From assembly GCA_030679035.1 (NCBI GenBank), contig JAUXTH010000015.1, positions 1 through 64,000 on the forward strand: a stretch of DNA of 64,000 nt. The letters run 5' to 3'. Below, in pieces: positions 23,130 through 31,452 of the stretch. The stretch comes from Methylobacter sp. Its GTDB lineage: Bacteria > Pseudomonadota > Gammaproteobacteria > Methylococcales > Methylomonadaceae. The notes under the pieces were generated by a model. The model saw only the letters and a program-made list of their open reading frames with translations, did no database searches and was not told the origin of the DNA. Each line of letters begins with the position of its first letter. The first letter of the stretch is position 1. The position numbers were made by a program, and so were the translations under genes.

Positions 23130-25063
23130 CGGCCTAACGCCCAAAGCGGGAAAAATTTATCGTAACCGTGGTATTTCAGGTAAAACACCTTGGGGAAGCC
23201 GGGAGCATTAAAGCTTTCGTCGCTCCAGAACCCGTCGGCCTGCTGGTTTTTTAACAGATAATTCACCCCGGCTTCGACTTCAGGGCAGCCTGCTTCACCA
23301 GCCGACAGTAATGCCAGCAAGGCAAGCGCAGTGTGGAATGCTGTACTGGTATGGAACTCGCCACGCATCCTGGTGTCGTAATAGCTGTAATTGTCCTCAC
23401 CCCAGCCACCGTCGGCGCGTTGTTTGGATTTAAGCCAGGTTACGGCTTTGCGAACACAAGGATCATGCTTGGGAACCCCGGCGGTTTCGAAACCGGTCAG
23501 CACTGACCAAGTGCCGTAAATGTAATTGGTGCCCCAACGCCCGAACCAGCAACCATCCGTTTCCTGCTCCTTGCGCAAGTAATCGACGCCGTTGTCGATG
23601 ACCACTTGGTATTCCGGATGTTGGTTGACCAGCTTACCCAACAACATGATGCAGCGTCCGCTGACATCAGCGGTTGGCGGATCAATCAGGGCGCCGTGGT
23701 CGGCAAACGGAATGTGGTTGAGATAGTGACAGGTGTTGTCGGCGTCAAAAGCGCCATAGCCGCCATTGCTGGATTGCATGCCCGCAATCCAGCCACCTGC
23801 ACGCTCAATGTTCTCGGCAAACTGCCGGTCATTGGACTGAACCAGAGCATGAGCGACTACCGCCGTATCATCAACGTCGGGGTAATAACTATTGCCAAAC
23901 TGGAAGGCCCAGCCGCCGCCATGCAAGTCAGGACGCTGAATTCGCCAATCACCCGGTTCGTCTTTCAACTGTTTACCGGCCAGCCAATGCAAAGCGGATT
24001 TAAGGGCTTGCCGGGTATGTGAATCGCGTTCGTGACGGTCGACTTCTTGCAGGGTCAGGGAAACCAACGCGGTATCCCAGATGGGAGAAACGCAGGGCTG
24101 GCAGTAGGCCATATCATCTTTGACGATCAGCAACCGATCTATAGCTCCCCTGGCGATCCGCCGTTGTTCATTATCGACAGGGAGCCCCAAGTAATCCATG
24201 GCTTCATAGGCGTTGACCATAGCCGTAAAAATCGCCCCCAGACCATCGTAACCATTCAATCTTTCCATAAACCAGTCACGCGCCTTTGCGGTAGCCTTCC
24301 GGCGGATGAATCCCGGAATCAACGGTTCCATCAGACGTCCCATGCGATCAAGCACCAGTATGGCCTTGCCCAGCGGGGTTTTGACATGGAAGAAATAATG
24401 TTGCTCTTTATCCGGTGGCGTAACGAACAGTTCGGCAATACCGATTTTGTACGGGTTACGCGCCTTGACTTTATAAGTGCAGAGAATGAATAGCGGAACC
24501 ATCACGGTGCGCGACCAGTAGGACACTTTATCCAGATGAAACGGGAACCACTTGGGTAGCAACATGATTTCCACGGGGATGAAGGGTACGCCGCGCCAGG
24601 GAATCTGCTCGAACATCGCCAGCGTGCATCGCGTCAGGACATTAGCCCTGGCGGCGCCTCCTTGGGCCAAAATCCACTCCCGAGCCTTAATCATATGCGC
24701 CGCATCGGTAGAATCGCCGGCCAATTTCATGGCGTAATAAGCCTTAACGGTGCAGCTGATGTCACCCGGACCGCCTGCGTACAGGGGATAGCTGCCGTCC
24801 ACGCTTTGTTGTGCGCGAAGAAAATTGGCGATCTTGGCCTGGAGTGCCAAGTCGATTTCGTCCATGTAGTGCATCATCAGTATGTACTCGGCGGGAATAG
24901 TACAATCCGCTTCTAGTTCGAATACCCAATAACCTTCTTCATTTTGCAGGCCGAGGAGTTGCGCTCTGGCTCGGCCAATCGCGCTGTCCAGAGTTGTCGG
25001 CGCATGGGAGGGGCCGGTGTAGGTAGAATCGGGACGGGGAACTGATAAAGTCTCTGTTAGCAT
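23096..25063 (-). CDS. shc: Squalene-hopene cyclase
   Basis: A 655-residue class II triterpene cyclase that folds squalene into hopene/hopanol, the precursor of bacterial hopanoids, at the membrane. The catalytic acid motif DVDDTAVVAHAL is present, as are many QW repeats (GYWVFELEADC, GGWGEDNYSYYDTRM, ADGFWSDESF). I chose the ATG at 25063, giving the usual length; the frame stays open further upstream but there is a terminator in that stretch. Hopanoids harden membranes under stress, which fits the dyad promoter 230 bp upstream. No other hopanoid gene (hpn) is nearby. Confidence 0.95.
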   Translation of the reverse strand: MLTETLSVPRPDSTYTGPSHAPTTLDSAIGRARAQLLGLQNEEGYWVFELEADCTIPAEYILMMHYMDEIDLALQAKIANFLRAQQSVDGSYPLYAGGPGDISCTVKAYYAMKLAGDSTDAAHMIKAREWILAQGGAARANVLTRCTLAMFEQIPWRGVPFIPVEIMLLPKWFPFHLDKVSYWSRTVMVPLFILCTYKVKARNPYKIGIAELFVTPPDKEQHYFFHVKTPLGKAILVLDRMGRLMEPLIPGFIRRKATAKARDWFMERLNGYDGLGAIFTAMVNAYEAMDYLGLPVDNEQRRIARGAIDRLLIVKDDMAYCQPCVSPIWDTALVSLTLQEVDRHERDSHTRQALKSALHWLAGKQLKDEPGDWRIQRPDLHGGGWAFQFGNSYYPDVDDTAVVAHALVQSNDRQFAENIERAGGWIAGMQSSNGGYGAFDADNTCHYLNHIPFADHGALIDPPTADVSGRCIMLLGKLVNQHPEYQVVIDNGVDYLRKEQETDGCWFGRWGTNYIYGTWSVLTGFETAGVPKHDPCVRKAVTWLKSKQRADGGWGEDNYSYYDTRMRGEFHTSTAFHTALALLALLSAGEAGCPEVEAGVNYLLKNQQADGFWSDESFNAPGFPKVFYLKYHGYDKFFPLWALGRYRTLLRFTQR

Positions 25064-25158
25064 GGTATGGTTTTCTCTGGTTTCACATTTTCTGTTAGGG
25101 CTTTCGGTCAGTGCATTAAGACGGATAGCTAAAACTTTTTTGTCGGAAATGGGTAAAC

Positions 25159-25227
25159 CTAAACCGACCGTATAAAAAAACGCCGCAGCAAGACATTGCG
25201 ACGGCGAACGAGGTGCGTAATCATCAT
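25159..25227 (-). CDS. Possible 22-residue leader peptide before shc
   Basis: A GGGGGA stretch precedes ATGATG on the minus strand, opening a 22-codon frame (MMITHLVRRRNVLLRRFFIR, then SV) that runs across the whole terminator hairpin and stops 95 nt before shc. Six of 22 residues are Arg. A ribosome translating it would disrupt the hairpin, as in attenuators. This is inference from layout only. Confidence 0.35.
   Translation of the reverse strand: MMITHLVRRRNVLLRRFFIRSV
25174..25206 (-). terminator. Intrinsic terminator inside the shc leader
   Basis: On the minus strand: CGCCG-tc-GCAA-tgtc-TTGC-tg-CGGCG followed by TTTTTTT. It lies between dyad promoter 12 and shc, so it must be read through for shc expression from that promoter, or it ends a separate ~115-nt RNA. 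Confidence 0.8.
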
Positions 25228-25290
25228 ATCCCCCAAGGATTAGGCGGCTGATCTTAACGTTGTGTGGCGCTTTTTCATCCGACAATGTGC

Positions 25291-25333
25291 AGATTAAACC
25301 GTAACATTAGGCTCAGTCGGTACGGTAACGCAC
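25291..25333 (-). promoter_or_regulatory. Dyad promoter 12, shc leader
   Basis: Minus strand: dyad GTGCGTTACCGTAC (25333-25320), -35 CCGACT, and either TTTAAT (25298-25293, offset 35) or TAATCT (25296-25291, offset 37) as -10. The asymmetric GAC flank points to shc rather than to the Crp/Fnr gene on the other strand. Confidence 0.6.
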
Positions 25334-25460
25334 ATTAGGTATTTGCACTTATTGTTTGAAAAATATGGACAATATATCCTACAGGCTCAATGCAATAGCG
25401 ACCCTTTTTGATGGTTGATATAGTTTTTCAATGCTTATTACAAAAATAGGGAGATTACTT

Positions 25461-26273
25461 ATGATTGACCCGCATAACCATAACCTTGGGCGAAACCATA
25501 TTCTCGACTCCCTATCCGCCACCGAATACAACCACCTTTCCCCCCTTCTTGAACTGGTCGCATTGTCGCTCGGAGAGGTTATTTACGAGCCCGTGGACGA
25601 GTTGCGTTACGCTTATTTTCCCATAACCTGCATCGTATCGATGCTTTACGTAATGGAGAGCGGCGCGTCGGCCGAAATCGCCATGGTCGGCAAAGATGGC
25701 ATCATAGGTGTTTCCCTTTTCATGGGCGGTGGAACCATGCCTAATCGAGCTGTTGTGCGGAGTGCTGGTTACGCCTATCGGTTGCGGGCGGAACTGCTTT
25801 TGCAGGAATTCAACCGAGCAGGGGGATGCCGCAATGGAGCGCTGCACGAGTTGCTGCTGCGTTATACCCAGGGGCTGATTACCCAAATAGCACAGACGTC
25901 GGTCTGCAATCGCCATCATTTCGTGGATCAGCAACTCTGTCGCTGGCTGCTCTCAAGCCTTGACCGGCTCCCTTCGAATGAGTTAATCATTACCCAGGAG
26001 TTGATCTCCAATATGCTCGGCGTGCGCCGCGAAGGCGTCACGGAGGCCGCCAGAAAATTGCAGCAAGCCGGATTGATTGATTGCCACCGGGGACGCATCA
26101 CGGTGTTGGACAGGCCGGGATTGGAAGCGCGAACCTGTGAATGCTACCACGTGGTCAAAACAGAACATGATCGCCTGCGCCTCTCTCCTCGGCATGCTCA
26201 ATTGCCTTCGTACATCCCCTTATATAAGGATGGGCTGGTTCGAAGTGAATCATTAAGCAACCGCCAAGCGTAG
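25461..26273 (+). CDS. Crp/Fnr-like transcription regulator 1
   Basis: A 270-residue protein. The N-terminal half is a cNMP-binding-type beta-roll (VIYEPVDELRYAYFPITCIV, SGASAEIAMVGKDGIIGVSL); the usual cAMP-contacting Arg-Ser pair is not obvious, so the ligand is unknown. The C-terminal winged helix carries MLGVRREGVTEAARKLQQAG as recognition region. About 80% of residues look shared with the regulator at 27907. AGGGAG precedes the ATG at 25461. It is divergent from shc, with dyad site 12 between them. It is a candidate binder of the dyad sites. Confidence 0.85.
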   Translation: MIDPHNHNLGRNHILDSLSATEYNHLSPLLELVALSLGEVIYEPVDELRYAYFPITCIVSMLYVMESGASAEIAMVGKDGIIGVSLFMGGGTMPNRAVVRSAGYAYRLRAELLLQEFNRAGGCRNGALHELLLRYTQGLITQIAQTSVCNRHHFVDQQLCRWLLSSLDRLPSNELIITQELISNMLGVRREGVTEAARKLQQAGLIDCHRGRITVLDRPGLEARTCECYHVVKTEHDRLRLSPRHAQLPSYIPLYKDGLVRSESLSNRQA

Positions 26274-26427
26274 ATGAAATAAGGATAATGTCGCCGTATT
26301 CAGGATGTCCGATACACTTGCCCGCAGTCATCCCGGCATATTCAACTCTGTGAGTTTCGTCGTAAATATCTTCGGAGATTTCTGCGTATTGCTGCACTGT
26401 CAGGGGTGTTATCTTTATTGCTAGCAT
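26155..26427 (-). CDS. Doubtful small protein opposite the end of a Crp/Fnr gene
   Basis: A 90-residue frame on the minus strand. The first ~55 residues (TPLTVQQYAEISEDIYDETH, then EYGDIILISSTLGG) have a protein-like composition and lie in the gap after the regulator; the rest runs antisense to it. No ribosome-binding site or family is recognised. It could be a small gene, a remnant, or chance. Confidence 0.2.
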   Translation of the reverse strand: MLAIKITPLTVQQYAEISEDIYDETHRVEYAGMTAGKCIGHPEYGDIILISSTLGGCLMIHFEPAHPYIRGCTKAIEHAEERGAGDHVLF

Positions 26428-26553
26428 TTGGATAGTCTTCAGTAGATTAGAAGGGAGGGTAAGCAATCCCTTGCAGCGCGGAGGACGAAGCCTACCCTTG
26501 TAAGAAATGTATTTATCCCTCTGAACTTGTTCCGGGATAAACAAGATACCGAT

Positions 26554-26979
26554 CTAGTCTCCCTGCTGTTGGGGCCAGGTGAACGACAGCGAAGTCCTCT
26601 TTGTTGTATTTGCGACCGTTGCATTCTTATTGACTACCTGACCGTCCCGGTCAACGGTAACGGTGTAACGGCCGGGCTTGAGCTTGGCGAACAGCATAGG
26701 GCCGTCAGACACGGTTTCCAGAAGGGTGTTGCCGCTTGAGTCCGTGATACGGACCTTCACGTCACTGACATATTCTCCTGTACCCTTTATCGAAAATAGC
26801 AGGTGCAAGTTATAGTCAGCCCCCATGGCTTGCATCGCATTTTGTTCATCGCCCCCCACCCCACCGTTGACGAATGTAACCTCACCTTGGGTTTGTGGTT
26901 TGATCAGATCCTGTTCCGCAAGCGCAGGGAAGCTTAACAAAATACAGGGAAGGATAAGTGCCAAGTGTAATCGTTTCAT
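26554..26979 (-). CDS. Secreted beta-sandwich protein (carboxypeptidase-regulatory-like)
   Basis: A 141-residue protein with a signal peptide (MKRLHLALILPCILLSFPAL-AE). The mature part contains a short Ig-like/CarboxypepD-regulatory-type fold (VSDVKVRITDSSGNTLLETV, LFAKLKPGRYTVTVDRDGQV). AAGGAG precedes the ATG at 26979. It is probably periplasmic or on the cell surface; the function is unknown. Dyad promoter 13 lies about 50-85 bp upstream. Confidence 0.75.
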   Translation of the reverse strand: MKRLHLALILPCILLSFPALAEQDLIKPQTQGEVTFVNGGVGGDEQNAMQAMGADYNLHLLFSIKGTGEYVSDVKVRITDSSGNTLLETVSDGPMLFAKLKPGRYTVTVDRDGQVVNKNATVANTTKRTSLSFTWPQQQGD

Positions 26980-27022
26980 TAGAATTTCTCCTTGGGTCGT
27001 AAGGAATAACGACCTTAGATAT

Positions 27023-27063
27023 AGCATACAGAACCTGTCACCCCAGTCTGTACGGTAGCGTAC
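27023..27063 (-). promoter_or_regulatory. Dyad promoter 13, secreted protein
   Basis: Minus strand: dyad GTACGCTACCGTAC (27063-27050), -35 CAGACT and -10 TATGCT (27028-27023), at offset 35 rather than 36. Confidence 0.58.
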
Positions 27064-27126
27064 ATGCGTGGGGCCAGATTGAATCTTAGGCTTTCCGACA
27101 ACTCGGAAAGATCCACTACCTGTTAC

Positions 27127-27522
27127 TCAGGGCCGCACGTCAGCTTCCCAGGAAACAGTGGCAGGACACCACTGCCATATCCCCAGTGTTAGTATCCTGG
27201 TCAGCACAGTAGGGATGCACGCACCATGCCCCATGTCCACCTCCCGGTTGATCAACTTGGTGCTGTCCCCGCACCGCTTGAGGTAATCATCGGCCTTGAT
27301 GTCATTAAGATCGGTGTGGGGCATAAAAAACGCCACCACCGGAATCGGCAGCACAGCTAGGGTAGAGTCATCCACCCACTCGGAACCGGAACAATGGGAA
27401 GTGCCGTCGCTGGAATAGTGAGTGTCATCCTTGACCAGGGTTTGGGAACAACTCGGCAGAATCAGGATAGCCGAAAGGGCCAACAGAGTCAGTTTGGACC
27501 GTAATAACGTGATATATTTCAT
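27127..27522 (-). CDS. Lipoprotein, unknown
   Basis: A 131-residue protein with a lipoprotein signal (LTLLALSAILILPSC) followed by a short domain with several Cys residues (SHCSGSEWVDDSTLAVLPIP, DYLKRCGDSTKLINREVDMG, HGACIPTVLTRILTLGIWQW). I do not recognise the family with confidence; the C-terminal pattern is somewhat Bor-like. A perfect GGAGG precedes the ATG at 27522. The dyad promoter 14 upstream suggests membership in the same envelope-stress set. Confidence 0.7.
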   Translation of the reverse strand: MKYITLLRSKLTLLALSAILILPSCSQTLVKDDTHYSSDGTSHCSGSEWVDDSTLAVLPIPVVAFFMPHTDLNDIKADDYLKRCGDSTKLINREVDMGHGACIPTVLTRILTLGIWQWCPATVSWEADVRP

Positions 27523-27652
27523 AAAACCTCCTAGGTTATATCTCAATCAGAGACTTAAGGATAAAAGACTCGAACGACGATTATTCAACATCATCCCGGC
27601 AATGAGCCTGTTGTTTAACACGTCATCGCTCGTCGTTTCAGCCACTGAAAAT

Positions 27653-27694
27653 AGCTTAACCGTAACACTTGTCGCCGTCGGTACGGTAACACAC
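27653..27694 (-). promoter_or_regulatory. Dyad promoter 14, lipoprotein
   Basis: Minus strand: dyad GTGTGTTACCGTAC (27694-27681), -35 CCGACG and -10 TAAGCT (27658-27653) at the 36-nt offset. About 65 bp here aligns with the ndvB promoter region at 62181-62247. Confidence 0.63.
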
Positions 27695-27906
27695 ATAAAG
27701 CCGTTGGGTGATTGATCCAAAATTATCGACACTCTTTGCCCATACCTGCTCCGGCGTCGCTTTATCAAACCCGATTAGCAACTTGAACGTTAGAATGCCC
27801 TGTGTTATAAAACGTACAGAATGCTATACTTTCATAACCTCTGAAGAGTCTAATGGATCCCATTTGATGAGGCCTTCGACTTTAACTAAAAACATAAAGA
27901 TTGTTT

Positions 27907-28638
27907 ATGACTGCCTCACATAGCCCACGACAAAACTATCTTCTCGGTAGCCGGCCCGCGGATGAATACGAGCGCCTTTCCCAAAAGCTGGAACTGGTTC
28001 AGATGCCGCTGGGCAAAGTCATTTACGAATCGGGGGATGAGTTGCGTCACGCCTATTTCCCGACGAACTGCATCGTATCGCTGCTTTATGTCATGGAAAA
28101 TGGCGCTTCAGCCGAAATCGCCGTAGTCGGCAACGATGGCATTATTGGCGTCGCCCTGTTTATGGGCGGAGGAACCATGCCTAATCGAGCCGTCGTGCAA
28201 AGCGCAGGCTACGCCTATCGGCTGAGAGCACATCACCTTATGCAAGAATTCGACCGCTTTGGCGGGCGTCGCTATGGGACGTTACATGATTTGTTACTGC
28301 GCTATACCCAGGCGCTGATTACTCAGATGGCACAAACGGCAGTCTGTAATCGGCATCATTCCGTGGACCAGCAACTCTGCCGTTGGCTGCTGTTAAGCCT
28401 CGACCGGCTCACTGCGAATGAGTTAACCATGACCCAGGAATTGATCGCCAATATGCTCGGCGTGCGCCGCGAAGGCGTAACGGAGGCCGCAGGAAAATTG
28501 CAGCAAGCCGGTTTGATTCATTACAGCCGTGGCCATATCACGGTATTGGACAGGCCGGGATTGGAAGCGCGGGTCTGCGAATGCTACCAGGTGGTCAGAA
28601 CGGAGTTCGATCGCCTACTGCCTCCCCGAGTCCGCTGA
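27907..28638 (+). CDS. Crp/Fnr-like transcription regulator 2
   Basis: A 243-residue paralogue of the regulator at 25461, with the same beta-roll (VIYESGDELRHAYFPTNCIV) and helix-turn-helix (MTQELIANMLGVRREGVTEA). I chose the ATG at 27907; it lacks a clear ribosome-binding site, and the in-frame TTG at 27901 is not better. Close paralogues 2.4 kb apart suggest tandem duplication followed by insertion of the secreted-protein genes between them, or repeated gene gain. No dyad site lies directly upstream. Confidence 0.85.
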   Translation: MTASHSPRQNYLLGSRPADEYERLSQKLELVQMPLGKVIYESGDELRHAYFPTNCIVSLLYVMENGASAEIAVVGNDGIIGVALFMGGGTMPNRAVVQSAGYAYRLRAHHLMQEFDRFGGRRYGTLHDLLLRYTQALITQMAQTAVCNRHHSVDQQLCRWLLLSLDRLTANELTMTQELIANMLGVRREGVTEAAGKLQQAGLIHYSRGHITVLDRPGLEARVCECYQVVRTEFDRLLPPRVR

Positions 28639-28780
28639 CATAGCTCATTCGAGCGAAAACATCTACGTAGAAATCGCAAAGCGAAAGTGACACGATAAGT
28701 TCGCTTCCCTTCCCTTGGCCTAATTAGCAAATGACTTCAGCCAGCACCGTCATACCGGCATGAAGCCATCACGACTATCT

Positions 28781-28822
28781 GTGCGCTGGCGTACAGACCC
28801 CACCGGAGATTTGGAGTATTGT
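28781..28822 (+). promoter_or_regulatory. Dyad promoter 15, rlpA
   Basis: Dyad GTGCGCTGGCGTAC at 28781-28794, -35 CAGACC and -10 TATTGT at 28817-28822, at the 36-nt offset. Predicted +1 near 28829. Confidence 0.63.
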
Positions 28823-28858
28823 CAGGTCACAGCAGAAAATAAACGCTGACAAAACATC

Positions 28859-28887
28859 TGTAGGGGCGGATAAATTCGCCCCTACAT
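28859..28887. repeat. Palindrome of the TAGGGGCGAATTTATTCGCCC family
   Basis: TGTAGGGGCG and CGCCCCTACA pair perfectly around GATAAATT. The same sequence family occurs at 38017-38092. It lies in the rlpA leader. Confidence 0.7.
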
Positions 28888-28959
28888 ATCGCTCAATATT
28901 TTTCATTCTGGAAAAATCAGTTGGCACGTCTGTAGTCCGTTCACCAGGCTGGAGAGCAT

Positions 28960-29520
28960 ATGTCACATCAAACCATTAAACACTACGATGCCTCACCCAG
29001 CAGAACCACGCCCATCCAAAAATGGCTTTCAGGTATGTCTCAACTAACCCTGCTCGGCGCTTTGGTTTTTTCCGGCTGCACCTCGGAACACTCGGAAGGG
29101 CAAAGCAAACAGGCACAGCAAGAAAAAGAGAGTGCCACCAACAAACCTGTTCACAAAGAGGTCGGCGAAGCGTCATGGTATGGCCCTGGATTTCAAGGCC
29201 AGGAAACCGCCAATGGAGAGACCTTTGACCAAAAAGACATGACGGCCGCCCATCCAAGTTTGCCGATGGGAACCAAGGCCGAAGTAACCAACCTTGAGAA
29301 CGGCAAGAAGGTCGAGGTCAGAATTAATGACCGAGGCCCCTTCACCGAAAACCGCGTCATCGATCTTTCCGGAGCAGCAGCTAAAAAACTCGATATGAAA
29401 AAGGATGGCACCAGTCAGGTCAAGATTGAGACTAAGCCCGCGAAGAAAAAGCGCTCCACCCGCCCGTCCAGAAAATCCAAACCTGCACTCACTCGGCCAT
29501 CAATCGGTAAAACTGAGTAA
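28960..29520 (+). CDS. rlpA: RlpA-like lytic transglycosylase lipoprotein
   Basis: A 186-residue protein with a lipobox (LLGALVFSGC, about residue 40), a Lys/Gln-rich linker, then a double-psi beta-barrel at about 67-150 (GEASWYGPGFQGQETANGET, VEVRINDRGPFTENRVIDLS). The Glu in NGETF and the Asp in NDRGP correspond to the catalytic residues of RlpA, which cleaves naked peptidoglycan strands. There is no SPOR domain; the C-terminus is a short basic tail (KPAKKKRSTRPSRKSKP). It overlaps the convergent GGDEF-EAL gene by 21 bp. Confidence 0.88.
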   Translation: MSHQTIKHYDASPSRTTPIQKWLSGMSQLTLLGALVFSGCTSEHSEGQSKQAQQEKESATNKPVHKEVGEASWYGPGFQGQETANGETFDQKDMTAAHPSLPMGTKAEVTNLENGKKVEVRINDRGPFTENRVIDLSGAAAKKLDMKKDGTSQVKIETKPAKKKRSTRPSRKSKPALTRPSIGKTE

Positions 29521-31452
29521 TACGCCGGTTTGCAGTAAGGTGGCTAGCGCCTCTGCTTCCAGCGGACGACAGAAATAGTAGCCTTGACCCTCATCGCAAT
29601 GCAGAGCCAGAAGAGATGCTGACTGCTCTGCTGTTTCCACGCCCTCTGCAATGACTTGTTTGTTAAGGCTCTTCCCCATGCTAATCACCGCGCTGACAAT
29701 GGTGGCATCGTCCGCGTTGCTGGTCATCAGGTTCACAAACGACTGATCAATCTTCAGGGTATCGATCGGGAACTGTCTCAGATAACTTAGGCTGGAATAG
29801 CCGGTGCCAAAGTCGTCAATTGCAAGCTTTACGCCCAAGTCTGCAAGCGCATGCAACACTGAATCGGTAGACTTGGCATCCCGCATCAGCACGCTTTCGG
29901 TTAGTTCGAGTTCCAGATAGCGCGGCTCCAAGCACGTATCCTTGAGGGTTGCACGTATATTTTCGAGAAAATCCTTGTCTCGGAACTCAAGCGCGGAGGT
30001 ATTGACTGCGACGGTGACCGGCAGCAAGTCGGCCTGTTGCCAAATCCGGGCCTGGAGACAGGCTTCGCGCAGCACCCAGCGGCCAATAGGCAGAATCAGT
30101 CCACAATCTTCGGCTATGGACATGAACTGCGTCGGCAATACCAGTCCTAGTTTAGGATGCTGCCAGCGAATCAGCGCCTCGACGCCGACAATCACGCCGC
30201 TGTGAAGATTTATTTTCGGTTGGTAGTACAACACAAACTCCTGCCGTTCCAACGCCCTGCGAAGGCTGGCTTCGATGGATTGTCGCTGAACGGCCAGATC
30301 ATTCATATTCTGCTCAAAGAATTTGTAATTGTTGCGTCCGCTTTCCTTGGCATGATACATCGCTGTGTCCGCACTTTTTATCAGGGTTTCCGCATCCCGA
30401 CCATCGTCAGGGTAGATACTGATACCGATACTCACATTGATATGGAGATCGTGTCCTTCGACGCGGTGAGGCTGCGAGATCGACGCGAGCATCTTTTGCG
30501 CAGACAGCGCTGCGTCTTCTGCGTGCTCAATAAAGGAAAGCAACAGCACGAACTCATCCCCCCCCTGGCGACTGATGGTGTCCGAGTGACGTACGCAAGC
30601 CAACAAGCGCTGGGCAACCGATTGCAGCAGTTGATCGCCAACCGAATGCCCCAATGAATCGTTAATGTGTTTGAATCGATCCAGATCCATAAACATCACC
30701 GCAAGTTGCCTGCCCTGACGATGGGCCAACTCAATTGCCTGATTAAGCCGATCTTGCAGCAACATTCGGTTAGGCAAATCGGTCAGCGCATCGTGATGCG
30801 CTAAATAGTCCAGCTGATTTTTGGCCATTTGGACTTGTTCGGCCAGTTTTTGTGCTTCAATGGTAGCGATGACCAGATGTTCGTTCGCTTGCTGCAGCAT
30901 AGCTACGTGATCCTCAGACGCTGCTTGTTTCATCTCTACCACGTGAATTCTCCGCTCACGCGAGGTAGCTTCCCCTTCCCGCAGTTGGGCGGCGTCTTCG
31001 CGTGAGGTAGCTTTCCCTTCCCGCAGATGTGCGGCGTCCTCACGCGAGGTAGCTTCCCCTTCCCGCAGATGTGCGGCGTCCTCGCGTGAGGTGGCTTTCC
31101 CTTCCCGCAGTTGGGCGGCGTCCTCGCGTGAGGTGGCTTTCCCTTCCCGCAGATGGGCGGCGCCTTCGCGTGAGGTGGCATTCCCTTCTCGCAGATGTGC
31201 GGCGCCTTCGCGTGAGGTGGCTTTCCTTTCACGCAAGTCGGCTGCATTTTCACGAACATGCGCGGCATCTTCCCGAGCGGTCGCCAATTTCTCGCGGCTT
31301 ATGACGGCCTCCTCATTGGCAATGACAGTGCTTTCCCGTCTCGTAATGTTTTTTTCGAGGCTCTCCGGCAACTTGTCCTTGTGTCGGCTGGTCACGACCG
31401 GTTGCCCTGGATCAGAGGCTTTAGAAGTGTCGTCATTATCATTTCTGTTCAT
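29500..31452 (-). CDS. GGDEF-EAL c-di-GMP turnover protein with repeat coiled coil
   Basis: A 650-residue protein. The N-terminal ~180 residues are a charged helix built of 14-residue repeats (REGKATSREDAAHL type). A helix follows (about 180-215), then a GGDEF domain with an intact RQGGDEF motif, and an EAL domain with VGVEALIRW, the FGTGYSSLSYL loop and KIDQSFV. Both domains look catalytically competent, so it may make and break c-di-GMP. No membrane segment is present, so it is cytosolic. Its start overlaps the kaiC-like stop by 14 bp, which points to translational coupling. Confidence 0.93.
   Translation of the reverse strand: MNRNDNDDTSKASDPGQPVVTSRHKDKLPESLEKNITRRESTVIANEEAVISREKLATAREDAAHVRENAADLRERKATSREGAAHLREGNATSREGAAHLREGKATSREDAAQLREGKATSREDAAHLREGEATSREDAAHLREGKATSREDAAQLREGEATSRERRIHVVEMKQAASEDHVAMLQQANEHLVIATIEAQKLAEQVQMAKNQLDYLAHHDALTDLPNRMLLQDRLNQAIELAHRQGRQLAVMFMDLDRFKHINDSLGHSVGDQLLQSVAQRLLACVRHSDTISRQGGDEFVLLLSFIEHAEDAALSAQKMLASISQPHRVEGHDLHINVSIGISIYPDDGRDAETLIKSADTAMYHAKESGRNNYKFFEQNMNDLAVQRQSIEASLRRALERQEFVLYYQPKINLHSGVIVGVEALIRWQHPKLGLVLPTQFMSIAEDCGLILPIGRWVLREACLQARIWQQADLLPVTVAVNTSALEFRDKDFLENIRATLKDTCLEPRYLELELTESVLMRDAKSTDSVLHALADLGVKLAIDDFGTGYSSLSYLRQFPIDTLKIDQSFVNLMTSNADDATIVSAVISMGKSLNKQVIAEGVETAEQSASLLALHCDEGQGYYFCRPLEAEALATLLQTGVLLSFTD
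30958..31251 (-). repeat. 42-bp in-frame tandem repeat (7 units)
   Basis: Seven 42-bp units with starts 42 bp apart (30958, 31000, 31042, 31084, 31126, 31168, 31210), each encoding 14 residues of the GGDEF-EAL protein's N-terminal helix. The units differ at a few positions (K/E/N after REG; D/G; H/Q), and a degenerate unit precedes them. Confidence 0.9.

Noticed and set aside
30958-31251. Regular 42-bp repeats that could be taken for a CRISPR array
   Set aside because: Units are contiguous without spacers and encode an in-frame helix of the GGDEF-EAL protein; no cas genes are present.
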